From Linanthus parryae (taxonomy: Eukaryota > Streptophyta > Magnoliopsida > Ericales > Polemoniaceae): a DNA stretch of 64,000 nt. Positions 11,593-23,112 of the stretch are shown in pieces. The position numbers and the translations under genes were made by a program. Numbering within the stretch: position 1 is the first letter of the stretch; every line of letters begins with the position of its first letter. The notes below the pieces were generated by a model that saw nothing but the letters and a program-made list of their open reading frames with translations, was not told where the DNA came from and made no database searches. The DNA lies in NCBI GenBank assembly GCA_023055425.1, contig JALGPY010000001.1:139897368-139961367 (forward strand), written 5' to 3'.

Positions 11593-13317
11593 TTATCCTC
11601 CACGATCCGATCGTAGAGCCTTGATACTTTTGCCAAGTTGCTTCTCTACTTCATTCTTGAATTCTTTGAACACTTCAAAGGATTCAGATTTCGCCCTCAT
11701 AAGGTACACAAATCCATATCTACTGTAATCATCAGTAAATGTAATGAAGTAGACATAACCACCCCTGGCAGGCGTGGCAAATGGCCCACACACATCGGTA
11801 TGTATGAGCGCCAATTGCTCACTAGTCCTCTCACCTTTCTTATTGAAAGGGGACTTTGTCATTTTTCCCAATAAACAAGCCTCACATGTCTCATATGATT
11901 CAAAATCAAATGAGTCTAGTAATCCATCCTTATGGAGTCTAGATACACGTTTCTCATTTATGTGGCCTAAACGACAATGCCATAAATAAGCAGGATTTAA
12001 TTCATTTATTTTAATCCGCTTGGTATTAATGTTGTAGACATGATTGCTTAGATCAAGGACATAAAGTCCATTAAATAATTGCGCACTAAAATAGTGAATA
12101 TTATTCAAATAAAAGGAACAACAATTGTTCTTTATTGAAATAATAAAACCATCCTTGTCCAAACAAGAAATAGAAATAATGTTTCTGCTCATAGCAGGCA
12201 CAAAATAGCAATTATTTAATTCTAAAACTAATCCTGAAGGCAGAGATAGCTCGCACACGCCTATGGCCAACGCAGCAACCTTTGCTCCATTCCCAACGCG
12301 CAGATCTACCTCCCCTTTAGCCAATCTTTTACTTCTCTTTAGATCCTGCATATTTCGACAAATATGAGATCCACATCCAGTATCTAATACCCATGATGTA
12401 GAGATAGTTAAATTGACATCTACAACAAAAATACCTGGTGGTGGTGGAATCACTATTCCAAGCCTCTTGTCCTCCAGATATTTTGGGCAGTTCCTCCTCC
12501 AGTGTCCAGGCTGACTGCAGTAGTGACACTCACCCTTAGTCACGGCCTTGGCAATGCCACCAACAGGCTTAAGGGCTGGTTCCTTGGACTTGGCAACTGA
12601 CTTGCCTTTGCCCTTGGAGGAAGAGGCAAACCTTTTGCCCTTTCCTTTCTGTACCATCATAATGGCCTTGCACTTACCCTTGTTGATGCTCTGTTCAGCC
12701 GTCCTCAACATGTTGAGCAAATCTGGCAGTGGTTTAACGATCTCGTTCATGTTATAGTTCATAATGAACTGTCCATAACTCTCGGGCAACGATTGCAACA
12801 CGAGATCGGTTGCCAACTCTTGGCCGACCGGGAACCCAAGCCGGGCGAGATTCTCCAAGTACCCGATCATTCGGAGTACATGGGGTCCCACCGGGTTCCC
12901 TTCTGCCAGATGACATTTGAACAGTGCCTTTGAGACCTCATACCTCTCTACCCTCGCCTGCTCTTGGAAGAGCTGCTTTAGATGTTCGATCATATCGACA
13001 TCATTCATGTTTTCGTGTTGCTTCTGAAGCTCAGAATTCATGGTGCAAAGCATAAGGCAGGCCGCATCATTAGCGTCATCAACACGATTTTGATACGCCT
13101 TTAAGGCAGCAGGTGTCTGGTTCTCTGGACCTTCTGGAACATGCTCCTCTATTGCGTACAGTTTCTTCTCTTGCTTGAGAACAATTCTCAAGTTTCTGTA
13201 CCAATCAAGAAAGTTGGTTCCAGAGAGCTTGTCCTTCTCAAGGACAGATCGTAGGGAATGTTGTGAACTCGATGAGTTGTTTTCCATTTGGAATTCTACA
13301 AAAAGGAAAATACGCAA
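11593..13317 (-). pseudogene. copia gag, protease and integrase N-terminus (574 aa frame)
   Basis: An open frame. Gag comes first (KLSGTNFLDWYRNLRIVLKQ near residue 33), then the zinc knuckle CHYCSQPGHWRRNC near 264 (CX2CX4HX4C). The aspartic protease active site is in WVLDTGCGSHIC near 310. The GAG-pre-integrase segment carries LWHCRLGHINEKRVSRL, and the integrase core begins with HTDVCGPFATP and FTDDYSRYGFVY. The frame stops after RSDRGG, where the integrase should continue. Length and order agree with Ty1/copia polyproteins. Confidence 0.9.
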
Positions 13318-14955
13318 GTTTTAGTGTTTGTGAATTTTTGACTATATTTAATAATGGCTAGTTTATTAAATATAGCTCCCACTATTTTTCTACTGATTAA
13401 TAACCCTCAAGATATTAATGCGGAAAATATCCTCATATTTTCTAGTGGGCCAAGATCCATCTTTCATCTCCTTATGAGCTTGCTTTGGCAAGTCACCCAT
13501 AATTTGACTACTTTAGGTAGGAACAATTCCAATTGCATCCCATATGCAACTCTTGGTTCAATCGGGCAAATAACTCCTTATTTATCCATCCTTATGCATA
13601 ATCCCAATTGATTGCCTCTAGGTTTCTTAATCAAATTAATAGCCTAGTTGTGTTCAACCTCTTATCTAAACAATTGCACATTGTTACGTGCCATCGCATT
13701 CCATCATTATGAACCAAGTCGCCATGCTTTGGCACGCACGAGCTTGATAAATAATGATGATAATGAGTGTTTAAATAACGAGAAGGCAAGAACACAATAT
13801 TTAAAATTTGAGGGATTTTTCAATTCTTTTAATTGTTTTGTTGATCAATATCAACTAATCTATCTATTTGAGTTTGGGCACAACTCCAAATAATAGATCC
13901 GGGTTGTCTAATTATCTTATTATCCTAATTGCATGCATCATCCATACACCAACCACACAAATAATAAGACAATAAATAAACAACCACAAAACAGAAATTG
14001 AACGTGATGTGGATATGGCCTTTTCTAGACTAAGATAATTCCAAGCCAATGGAATTATCTATGAACCCTAAGCAAACACATCTCCATGCGTCTTGATCTC
14101 TTGGTCCATCCTTCATAGTCATGTGGAATGCTCCATGCTCCATGCTCCATCTTTTGTGGCTTTTTTGGCTTTGGGCTTCTTTTCTTCAATCTTGGCTAAC
14201 AATTCTACTTTATCTAGCACTAGCTAATATTTATACTAAATAAAATAAATCTCACAAGTTGAGAAAAAAAAATGGCACGCAGGCCATAAAACCCTAATTA
14301 ATTACTACAATTAATTGATCAGCTCGCAGGCCGTAAAACCAAGCCACAAAATTAAACATCCACATCAAACCACATCCTAAGGCCATATCCAATCACCATG
14401 CGATTTGCACATAAACAGTTAAAATCAAATTTTAACGCGCTTGGTCAATTTTAATTGATTTTAGGATTTCTAGGGTTAAAACGGTCCATGGGCCCAACAA
14501 TCAAATTGCCCGGGCCCATTAAAGTGAACCACAAGGCCCTAGGACCGGCCCGGCCCAAAACCCGCAAGCTAGGCCCGCGGGTTAGGGCCGCCCGGCCCCT
14601 TAGGGCTCCCAATCTTGGGCGGCAAGCAAGGGGGGCGGTCCCTAGGGGGGCCGAACCCTTCTATGGGAGTTGTTTCCAAAACAACTCCCTTGCTTGGTGC
14701 CCAAGTTTGGTTGTTTCCTTGTTTTGGGAGAACTCCTTCTTCCCCAAGGATGCCCAAACCCTAGATCTAAGATCCTAAAATTTCTCAAACTCACCAATTC
14801 ATGCATCCAATGCAAAAATTGGATCTTGTTATGATTAATTGTTGACAAATTGCATCCCATGCTTGATTTGTCTTGTTTTACGCGATGAACAATAAAAATA
14901 AGGTGTAAAACAACAAGAACGTAACACATAAACTACGTTTATGCTCTATGACCTG
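13318..14955 (-). other. copia untranslated leader between PBS and gag
   Basis: About 1.6 kb without a convincing ORF. A GC-rich patch at about 14500-14660 is rich in GGCCC and CCCGG words and could fold. ORFs in this stretch match nothing I recognise. Confidence 0.6.
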
Positions 14956-14969
14956 TGGCTCTGATACCA
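14956..14969 (-). promoter_or_regulatory. copia primer binding site for initiator tRNA-Met
   Basis: The minus strand reads TGGTATCAGAGCCA, one base after the end of the 5' LTR. It is complementary to the 3' end of plant initiator tRNA-Met, the usual copia primer. Confidence 0.9.
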
Positions 14970-14970
14970 C

Positions 14971-16402
14971 TGTAGGGTTTTGATTCATGGATCGCACAAC
15001 GGAAGCATAATCAAACATAAACCATGCAAAACCCTCCAAGGATCACAAGTATAGAGACATAACGATAGTAGAGGTAAGAAATCATAAACACACCTTTGGG
15101 TTCTCCTTGATGACTTCAAACGCGAATAATGTCACGTTCTCTATAGTTGATCCACGCCTAGAGTTGATCCTAGATCTCCCAAACTCCTTGGTGCTAGCCC
15201 GGATTAGGAAGAGGAAGAACGAATCACGCAAAACGAGGCAAAAAGGGGCTCTCGGCCTCCTTTTGGCCGACGGGGACGAGGGCGGCGGCAAGGGGCGGCG
15301 TCGGGCCCTCCTTGTTGCTTGCTCTCTCTCCTTTGTTCTCTCCCACTCTTGTTATGTTCACTAATGAGCATAAGTTATGAGGAAGGAAGGAAGGAGGGTC
15401 CTTTATATAGTCCAACAACTCCTTGTTAACTACCTAAAGGACTTATTCTAGTCCAACTAGAATTCAATTTAGTCCCTTCCTTGCAAATTAGTCCCTACTA
15501 AGTTTGCAAGGTCTTGCAAAGTGATCCTTCTAATTAATTAATCCAATTAATTAATTCCCAAATCTAGTTCAACTCTATATAGCGTGTGACCCCATAGGTT
15601 CTATCTAGTTGGTAGCAACTATTTGCTAATATGGAGCGGTTTCTAGCAAAACATCCATTCTAGCCAACTAATAGAATAGTCATCTTGACAACCTTTGTAC
15701 AAGTAATTGTCTCATCCCTTTGCCTCCATATCCGGATTGGACACGAGACATACAAGTCACACTCGTATATCCAATCCATAGTTTCTCGATCCATGGGAAT
15801 AGCCTTATTCGTGCAAATAACATCAATATCCCATATTGATTTATTTGAGTCTGGCCAGACATTCTATAAGCACTATCCCTCGAGTGGCCTAGGATATTTG
15901 TTCCCGTTATGTGGGAGGGGCAAATCCTCTCTACGTCCACTACGATCTCTAAGCTTGCTTCTCATTGTATCCAGTACACGCCTTTATAACTACCCAGTTA
16001 CGGTGTAGCGTTTAACGCTACCAAGATCACAATGATCCACAACTAGAATATCTAGTGACTTCAAGTCTAAGGATGACAATACCATTGCACCGCGAGAAGC
16101 ACTTGTGACTCAACATAACGCGTATGTAGCCTTCTCGGAGATGGGTCAATCCAGTGCAACATTCCGTAATGCACACCTATGTGTTGGATCGTGATATCTC
16201 CATACCAATCCAACCCCATACTAGTCTATAGATGATTTTCCCATTTAATCATTATACTTGACTAGGGATATTTAAGATAAACAACACAATTGTAAATCTA
16301 AGGACTTCATTATATTAAATATCCAATAAATAATAAATGAATTTTCTAGCCATATACAAATTCATACTAAACTAGATTGCCTCTAGGGCATCTATTCCAA
16401 CA
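14971..16402 (-). repeat. copia 5' LTR
   Basis: Same length as the 3' LTR (1432 bp). In element orientation it starts TGTTGGAATAG and ends CAAAACCCTACA. As the upstream LTR it would hold the promoter. The motif TATATAG occurs on the plus strand at about 15402-15410. Confidence 0.95.
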
Positions 16403-18375
16403 GGCTTTGCAGACCAGAAATTACTATTTGGGTAGTACAAAGCTTTGAACACTTGGGCAACTAGGGTGTGCTCTTGGTTTGCTATTCTCCAAGCTTGCTT
16501 AGCTAGGAGGGTTGAGTTAAAATTCTCAATTTCTTTAAATCCAAGACCTCCTTCTCTTTTACACTTTGTGACTGTCTCCCAAGCTACCCAGCAGACATTA
16601 AGTAACTTGGAATTGCCCGTATTATAGCTTTGATGAACACTTCTTGGCCTCCTTGTGATAAAAGAAGGCTAGACCACCCTTGAAGCTTCCTAGTCACTCT
16701 GGCTGTGAGTTCCTGGGCCACCTTTCTCGTGCACTTCCCCCAAAAAAGGAGGATACCCAAATAGATAGCATCATCTGACATTACTGGCATTTGAAGACTT
16801 GTTTGTATTTGATCTCTGGTAGCAGGGGGTGTTCTTTGACAAGAGAAACCCAGATTTATGAGCATTGAGTTTGAGGCCAGAAGCAGCTCCAAAGTTGCTC
16901 AACAGTTCCATAAAGGTCTCCACTTCCTTCTTATGAGCTTGAAGAAAAACAATCACATCATCCGCAAAACATAAATGGGAAACATTAGGACCATTGTTTG
17001 GTAGAGAAAACCCTTTGAGACTTGAATCTGTAATTTCTTGGTTTATTTTTAAAGAAAGAATCTCCATGACTATGACAAAGAGATAAGGGGACAAAGGACC
17101 CCCTTGTCTCAACCCTCTCAATGGCATGAAATTACTAATGACATGACCATTAAGCTGAAGTTTATACTGGACTGTAGAAATACACTGATCAATCAAACCA
17201 ATCCATTGATTGCTAAACCCCAAACTCCTAAGAGCTCTAGCCATGAAGTCCCAAGACACCATATCATATGCTTTATGGAGATCCATTTTGATAGCAAGAT
17301 GAGCTCCCTCCCCATTCCTTTCATTCTGTATATAATGAATAATGGTACTTGCTATTTGCACATTATCAATAATACTCCTTCCTGGGACAAAAGCAGCCTG
17401 ATTTTTGGAAATTAAACCATCCAGAAGAGGTTTGAGTCTATTTGCAATCACCTTTGCAATAGTCTTGTATTTGAAATTACATAACCCTATATGAGATGGG
17501 TTATCTGGGAATTGAACTTTTGGGATGAGAGAGATGTTGGTTTCATTGAAGCTTTTCAAAATGTAACCACTTGAGAAGAAGCTAGTAACAGCATTAAGGA
17601 TGTCCATACCTATAGTGTCCCAAAATTGTTGGAAAAAAGCTCCTCGGAAACCATCAGGGCCAGGAGCTTTCCACTTTCCCAATTGAAATGTTGCAGCTTT
17701 AACTTCCTCCAGTGTTGGTCTCCTCATCAGATCAGTATTCATCTCAGCTGTAATGATTGGATTGATGGAATCAAAGTAGTCAGTGGGGATGGTAGAGGGT
17801 TCAGGTTGGTAAATATTTTTGAAGTGTTGGCTAATTAACTCTTCCACTTCTCTTTCACTAGTAGTCCAATCCCCATTCTTCTTCTTTAGCTTCCTTACTT
17901 GATTTCTAAACCTTCTTTGGATAGTAGAGGCATGGAAGAACTTGGAGTTTCTATCTTCTAATTGCAAATATTTAATCCTGGCTCTTTGCCTCCAATAAAT
18001 TTCTTCCTTAGACCAGCAAAATTCCAGTTCTTGGAGTATTTTCCTTCTCAGATCCTCATTGTAGCTTGTTTGATCTAAAAACTGCATTGATCTCAGTTGT
18101 GCTGAAAGTTGATCAATTTGTTTTTTGGAATTGCCCCAGTTAGCTTTCCTCCAACTTTGGATGGCAGTTCTTGCCCTTCCCAGCTTCTTACTAACCACAA
18201 ACATATTAGAACCATTGACAGGAGTGTTCCAGCTACTCAGGATTGTATCTATGCACCCTTTCTGATTCAACCAAGCTTCCTCCAATTTAAAGTTGCCTTG
18301 CCTCTTCTGTCTTTGGACCTCAGTATTCAAAATTAAGGGAGCATGATCAGAACCTATGTCTGCTTCATGTAGCAA
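16403..18375 (-). pseudogene. LINE-2 ORF2, endonuclease end and reverse transcriptase
   Basis: The 534-residue frame begins with the endonuclease terminus (GSDHAPLIL). The RT contains KAPGPDGFRGAF near residue 247, SLIPKVQFPDNP, AAFVPGRSIIDN, motif A IKMDLHKAYDMVSWDFM near 368, motif B LRGLRQGGPLSPYLF and motif C FADDVIVFLQA near 468. After a frame change the segment continues as QEVFIKAIIRAIPSYL, then jumps to CWVAWETVTKCK. The FWWG-containing segment normally between these is missing, so there is an internal deletion near 16590-16610. The piece ends FWSAKP at the copia insertion. Confidence 0.9.
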
Positions 18376-18500
18376 TGTAGCATTAGTGTGGATAAGCTGT
18401 CACTCCACATTCATAAAAACTTTGTCAATTCTCTCCATAACTAGATTATGGGTTCTATGATTGCACCAAGTATGATTAGGACCTTCAAAGTGCATCTCTA

Positions 18501-19007
18501 TCAAGCCCAGCTCAAAATTCTTGCATTGAATCTATTCATTCTCCAACTTTCCACTGCCCTGCCTCCTTGCTTATCTTGGTGATGGCCTATATCATTGAAA
18601 TCTCCTAGAATGCACCATGGTTCTTGGATCTGCTGACTTATACACTTCAGATCCTTCCACACTTCCTTCTTCACTTTTTCTTTAGGATTAATGTACACGA
18701 ATGTCCACACTTCTACTCTGCCCTCATAAGTTATCCTCACATGAATGATGTTGTTAGTCCTCCACAGCAAATCCACCTGTAAGTCTTCCACCTACCACAG
18801 TACCAAACCACCTGATTTTCTAATTGAATCAAATTATATGGAATTAGGAAACCTTATACTTCGTCTAATCCTTTCAAGTGTCCTACTTTTATTCTTAGTC
18901 TCCATCAGAAATAGGAGACTAGGACGATGGGTTCTGCACAACCCTCGTAATTGCTGGACTGTCAGGAGTCGCCCCAACCCCTGACAGTTCCAACTTACAA
19001 CTAACAT
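18501..19007 (-). pseudogene. LINE-2 ORF2 start, AP-type endonuclease
   Basis: The minus strand from ATG at 19005-19007 reads MLVVSWNCQGLGRLLTVQQL, the classical start of plant LINE ORF2 with the catalytic Asn. FLMETKNKS follows with the catalytic Glu. Stops then interrupt at about 18835 and 18795. The frame resumes with WTFVYINPKEKVKKEV and the ILGDFNDI motif near 18610. The endonuclease is recognisable along its length but broken by several stops. Confidence 0.85.
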
Positions 19008-19255
19008 CGATCTTGTGGCTGTTTGGGGTCAGCCACCACCACCCTATCGGAGAAATTAGTAACAAGGGACAAGGAATTGTTTAAATCTGCAATACCTTCC
19101 GCAATTATTTGGGCCATTCTGACTTCTGATTGCTAGTTATTTGTCTCGGGGAACAGAACTTCAGCATTTGTTTTCGTACTCTTTCTGGATTTGCCTTTCC
19201 TCTTCAACAGTTTCCTTTTTGCTTTCTGCACTTCCAGTATATAGTTATAATTGGA

Positions 19256-20673
19256 TCAAATCTCCTCTTGTCTACTCTCTGTGCTTGTGATCTGATCTTC
19301 TCTATCCAACACCACCAAATCTCTCCCAATTTCTGCTCTGCTTTTCTTAGAGATTAGGGCTTTCTCTTCTTCTTCATCGTTCCTTCTTCTCTTTAGGGAC
19401 AAGAGATTTTTGAAGACAGCTGCTAGTGCCACGTCCCTAAATGGGTTGACATGTAGTGGTGAGTTGTCCGTCTGATCTGTCACTCCGGGTCGATCATACG
19501 CAATCTGGTTTATCGGATCCAGCTGATCATATTGAATAGATCGGCTAGTATCTGGGTCGGATCCTTTCTGCCCCATTATAGGCCCAATTACACTCGTTAC
19601 CTTTCTTATTGTGGTAATGGGCTTTATTTTGCTGCACAGAGCGTTTAGAGAGTCAATAGTAATTGGGCTTTTACTATTATTTCTTGTTATTGGGCTTTCC
19701 TCTGGTTCTTCTACATATAATGGGCTTCATTCAGCGCCTTGCTTCTGGCCCAAGTGCTCTTTTTTGTAGGAGATTTTGCCCTAGACGAAGCTTCCTCGCG
19801 ACCTTCCGAAATTTCATTACAACCAATTAGAGTGGGACAAATGTCCTTTTTTCCTTCGTCTGACGTGCCACCCCCGTCCGTTGTCAGGACACAGTTGTCG
19901 TCCTCGTTTGTCCCTTGTGTCCTTTCGGTCTGCTCCACGCGCTCATCTTCTTCAATCGCCCCGTTGCCTTCACGCGCCGCCATCACTTCTGCCATTCGTC
20001 TCTTCCAGTATTCTGTCCCCCACCTCCCTTCATGACGGGAGTCAATCGTCTTTCTTCTTGCCTCCGACGTCCTTGGTTCGGCTCTCAGATCAGGGTTGTA
20101 ACCCGAATTAGCTCCTTGTGCTTTTGACAAGATCTTACAGTGGAAATCGGCATGCCCTAATCTGCCACAACGATAGCAGAAGCTACCAAGTCGTTCATAC
20201 TTAAAATTAACCCATTGATCCGCCGTTGTCTTACTTTCAAGCATGAACCCTCTAGGAAGGGGGTGTTCAGCATTAATTTCCACTCTTAGTCGGAAAAAAG
20301 GTCGGAGGCCCACAATTCCTGGGACTACTCCTTCCATATCTACTAGCTCTCCGATGGCTCCTGCGATCCGTCGAGCGTTTGTTTCTGACCTTTTCTCCGG
20401 TGGGACACCCCGGACTTGAATCCACAGAGGACATTTCAACAGGGCTTTGGCTTCCAGCTTCTTGCCTAATTCCCATTCTTTTAGGTTGAGAAGGTTTCCT
20501 GCCAACAACCATGGTGATTTTTCTCGTAATCTCTCATAGTTTTCTATTTCATTAAATTCGAAGGCAAATACATTTTCCTCCGGCACCTCCTCCGCGTACG
20601 GTGCTTCTACTTCCACTCTTCCCCGGAGGATGCCAGCCCCTGTCACGATTTTCTTCATCGTGTGTTTACTCAC
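19256..20673 (-). pseudogene. LINE-2 ORF1, nucleic-acid-binding protein with zinc knuckle
   Basis: The first 320 residues (20673-19711) form a plant LINE ORF1/gag-like protein. A DUF4283-type region around residues 30-150 includes SPWLLAGNLLNLKEW and LKCPLWIQVRGVPPE, followed by a CCHC knuckle CYRCGRLGHADFHC near 171. The tail is charged. A stop at 19711 is followed by a second open piece (19576-19256) of low-complexity charged sequence ending near ORF2. Expected role: binding element RNA. An identical copy lies at 29594-31011. Confidence 0.85.
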
Positions 20674-20699
20674 CGTCTTGCCACAAAAGTATTTTCCCA

Positions 20700-22721
20700 G
20701 AAGAACAAATTGGTGTAGTCGATGGATAGTTTATGGACTATCATCGAGATCTAAACGGAGATCCATAGTATTGCAATAGAACAAAGGACAAGGAATAGAA
20801 TTACTCACTGTTGCTTCACCCTGAGAAAAGTGAAACAGCAAGACTCACTGGGATGGATCGATTGGAAAACAAAATAAAAAACACCAAAAGGGACGAAACA
20901 AAACAGAGACGTAGCTCTATGATAAACGCCGGCGCCGAAAACAGAGGGTATTAAACACGTATGGGCTTTGTTTTACCATTGGGCTACTTTGTTCCAAAGT
21001 TCCAACCTCCTGAAGTCCTTTAAAGTGCATGGTAAGATATCTTATCCTCAGCCCATTGACTTTCAAAAATAATATTTCCTTGTATCCTTTTTTTTCCTAC
21101 TTTGTTTTGTAACGTATCTTTTCTTTCTTTACATTTTATTTTTACTTTTTTTTTTGTGATTAGATGACACAATTGCCGTTAAAAAAACACCCCACAACAT
21201 TAAGTAGGTGAACTCTACCATGTAATTATGTGTGTGAACAAAAGATAAAAAGGTAAAAGACACAATTTTATTAATCCATGCACATATTAACAATAATCTC
21301 TTGCTAGAACAATTCAATTCATAGGAAATAGGGTGATCTCTTACAAGCCGTGTATATGCATCAAGATGTCGGTTTCATTTCATTATATTCATCAAACTAC
21401 ATCACTTCCATAACATGCCAGCAAAACGGGTTGAGAAGGAACGTCGAAGATAATCATGCTCTTTTATCCTCCTGTACTCAAAGTTTTTCCACGTACCCTG
21501 ATGAATTATGGACGCGAGCTCTCACTAAAACAGGAGAACAACAACCGTGGTCGTCCTTGTCTTTCCTGTGTTTCTTGTGCTTTCTCATTACCTTCTTCCA
21601 CAACTTTATCCACCCGCTGTGAGATTTTTGCTCGATGTGTTTGTAGCCATGGCATGATTCAGGATGGGTTCTGGTGTATCTCAAGCCTGAATCGAAGCTC
21701 TTACTGTGAGACCTATTCCAATTACTACCTATCACAAGCCATGCTTCACTTGTTAATTCATAAGTTTAGGTAAACTTACTACCTATCACAAGCCATGCTT
21801 CACTTTTTCGAATCGCTCATGCTCGCGTTTGGAGAAAAACTATTGGGACAACAAACTGCTACAATAAAAAACTGTACATTACACAACGTTATAGATGTTT
21901 GAAGACCGATATGAACTAATAGTATTATCTTATGGATGATGTAGAAATCAACAGAGTTATCCTTTGAGAGCGCACTAGATAAACCCATACTCTAGGTTGT
22001 AGAGTCAGCCGGAGGAGGTGGTGGGACAGGGTTGTAGCAGGTTGTGGGCGCAATGAGAGGAGGTTGGGCAAGATGGTTGTTCACGTAGCGGCATGGGGGC
22101 AGCCGGAGGAGGTGTGGGAGGGTGGTGGTGGTGGCGGTGGCAACAGGTGGTGGTTCAGACAGCGGCATAATAGTGATAGTGGTTATGATGGATTAGAGAG
22201 GCGTTGGAGGAGGTTGTCACGCAATTTGTAAAACGATGTAAATATTCTGGACTCGTAAGTCATTTTACATAATTTGAGGAAAAATATGCTACTGGATAAA
22301 TTATTTTAAGAGAAAGTTACTAAATAGTGATAGTGGTTATGATGGATTAGAGAGGCGTTGGAGGAGGTTGTCACGCAATTTGTTAAACGACGTAAATATT
22401 CTGGACTCGCAAGTCATTTTACATAATTTGAAGAAAAATATGTTACTGGGTAAATTATTTTAAGAGAAAGTTACCAAACAGACACCAGAAATTGAGAAAA
22501 TGTTTACCTAGAAATCCCTTTACCACTAACCAAACGAAGACTTAATATAGCAAATTAGTACGAAGAATATAACGAACAACGTCTTTTACCCTAAGTCACT
22601 TGGAGCGGGAACGCGAAAGTGGAAAACTTAAAAAGTCCTAATTTTGAAAGTGTCGTTAAAGTATACATATTTATTATAGATATTATGATTATTACATGAA
22701 AAAATGACCTTCATTTTCATC
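20700..22721. other. non-coding low-copy stretch, no gene recognised
   Basis: Includes the putative LINE-2 5' UTR (to about 20940), a polypyrimidine/A-rich stretch, and short ORFs without recognisable domains. Two direct copies of ACTACCTATCACAAGCCATG (21724 and 21780) and a G-rich GGAGGAGGTGG patch (22010-22140) stand out. Recurs at 31038-33059. Confidence 0.5.
22168..22480 (+). repeat. 154-bp direct tandem repeat, two copies
   Basis: A unit starting AATAGTGATAGTGGTTATGA occurs at about 22169 and again at about 22323, with a few substitutions between copies. It probably arose by local slippage or unequal exchange. Also present at 32506-32818 in the second 10-kb copy. Confidence 0.85.
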
Positions 22722-23112
22722 TGTTGGGAATTCAAGGTGCCTTGAATGTACTTGGGCTTGGCGAGGAGTTGGCGACGAAGAGGGGCCAAGAAGCGAGGCG
22801 AAGAAACGGATCAAGACGAAGGCAAGAAGACAAAGAATAAGCAGCAGTTCAACGGGTCTGGGAACAGTTCGATAGGGCGGCTAAATATTGTTTCCTTGTT
22901 CGTTTTGGTAACTCCTTTGTTTCTTGGGCACCAAGTCGGTATCCTAGGCCTATATAAGGACCTAGGGTCGTGGAGTTTCTCTCTAATAAACATGGGTTTT
23001 CGGGTCGTGGAGGTAGCTAGCTAATCACTAGTGAACCACGTTATATCAGGTGTTTCTTGTGTTCTTGTTTTTCATCGTTATCATCGTTCTAAGCTAGGTC
23101 CAGATCATAACA
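22722..23112 (+). mobile_element. truncated LTR retrotransposon remnant: one LTR plus PBS
   Basis: A 391-bp block begins TGTTGGGAATTC and ends GATCATAACA (TG...CA). It has a TATATAA box near 22955 and is followed three bases later by TGGTATCAGA (23116-23125), the initiator tRNA-Met primer site. This is the 5' LTR and PBS of a plus-oriented element. No second LTR and no coding region are visible, so the rest is lost. Copy at 33060-33450. Confidence 0.7.

Larger units (their letters stand above)
7891..16402 (-). mobile_element. Ty1/copia LTR retrotransposon, complete, minus strand
   Basis: An 8512-bp element with two 1432-bp LTRs and a 5-bp target duplication GGCTT at 7886-7890 and 16403-16407. 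Domain order is gag, protease, integrase, RT, RNase H, as in Ty1/copia. The PBS matches initiator tRNA-Met and a PPT precedes the 3' LTR. By eye I counted about 11 substitutions between the LTRs, pointing to a recent insertion. The coding region has a few stops and frameshifts, so this copy is probably not autonomous now. Confidence 0.95.
6361..20700 (-). mobile_element. L1-type LINE (LINE-2), minus strand, split by a copia element
   Basis: Reading the minus strand from about 20700 down: ORF1 with a zinc knuckle, ORF2 endonuclease, reverse transcriptase, zf-RVT and RNase H, then a short 3' UTR ending TTGAACA plus an A-tail (T10 at 6361-6370). The copia element 7891-16402 is inserted in the ORF2 region after the RT. 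The coding frames contain several stops and shifts. The exact 5' end is unclear; sequence from about 20700 to 20940 may be its 5' UTR. I did not find a target duplication. Confidence 0.9.

Noticed and set aside
14956..14969. tRNA-Met-like sequence as a tRNA gene
   Set aside because: Only the 14-base primer site next to an LTR; no cloverleaf. The same holds at 38227 and 23116.
19739..20127. Plus-strand Ser/Pro-rich ORFs opposite LINE-2 ORF1
   Set aside because: Antisense shadows of the ORF1 zinc-knuckle protein.
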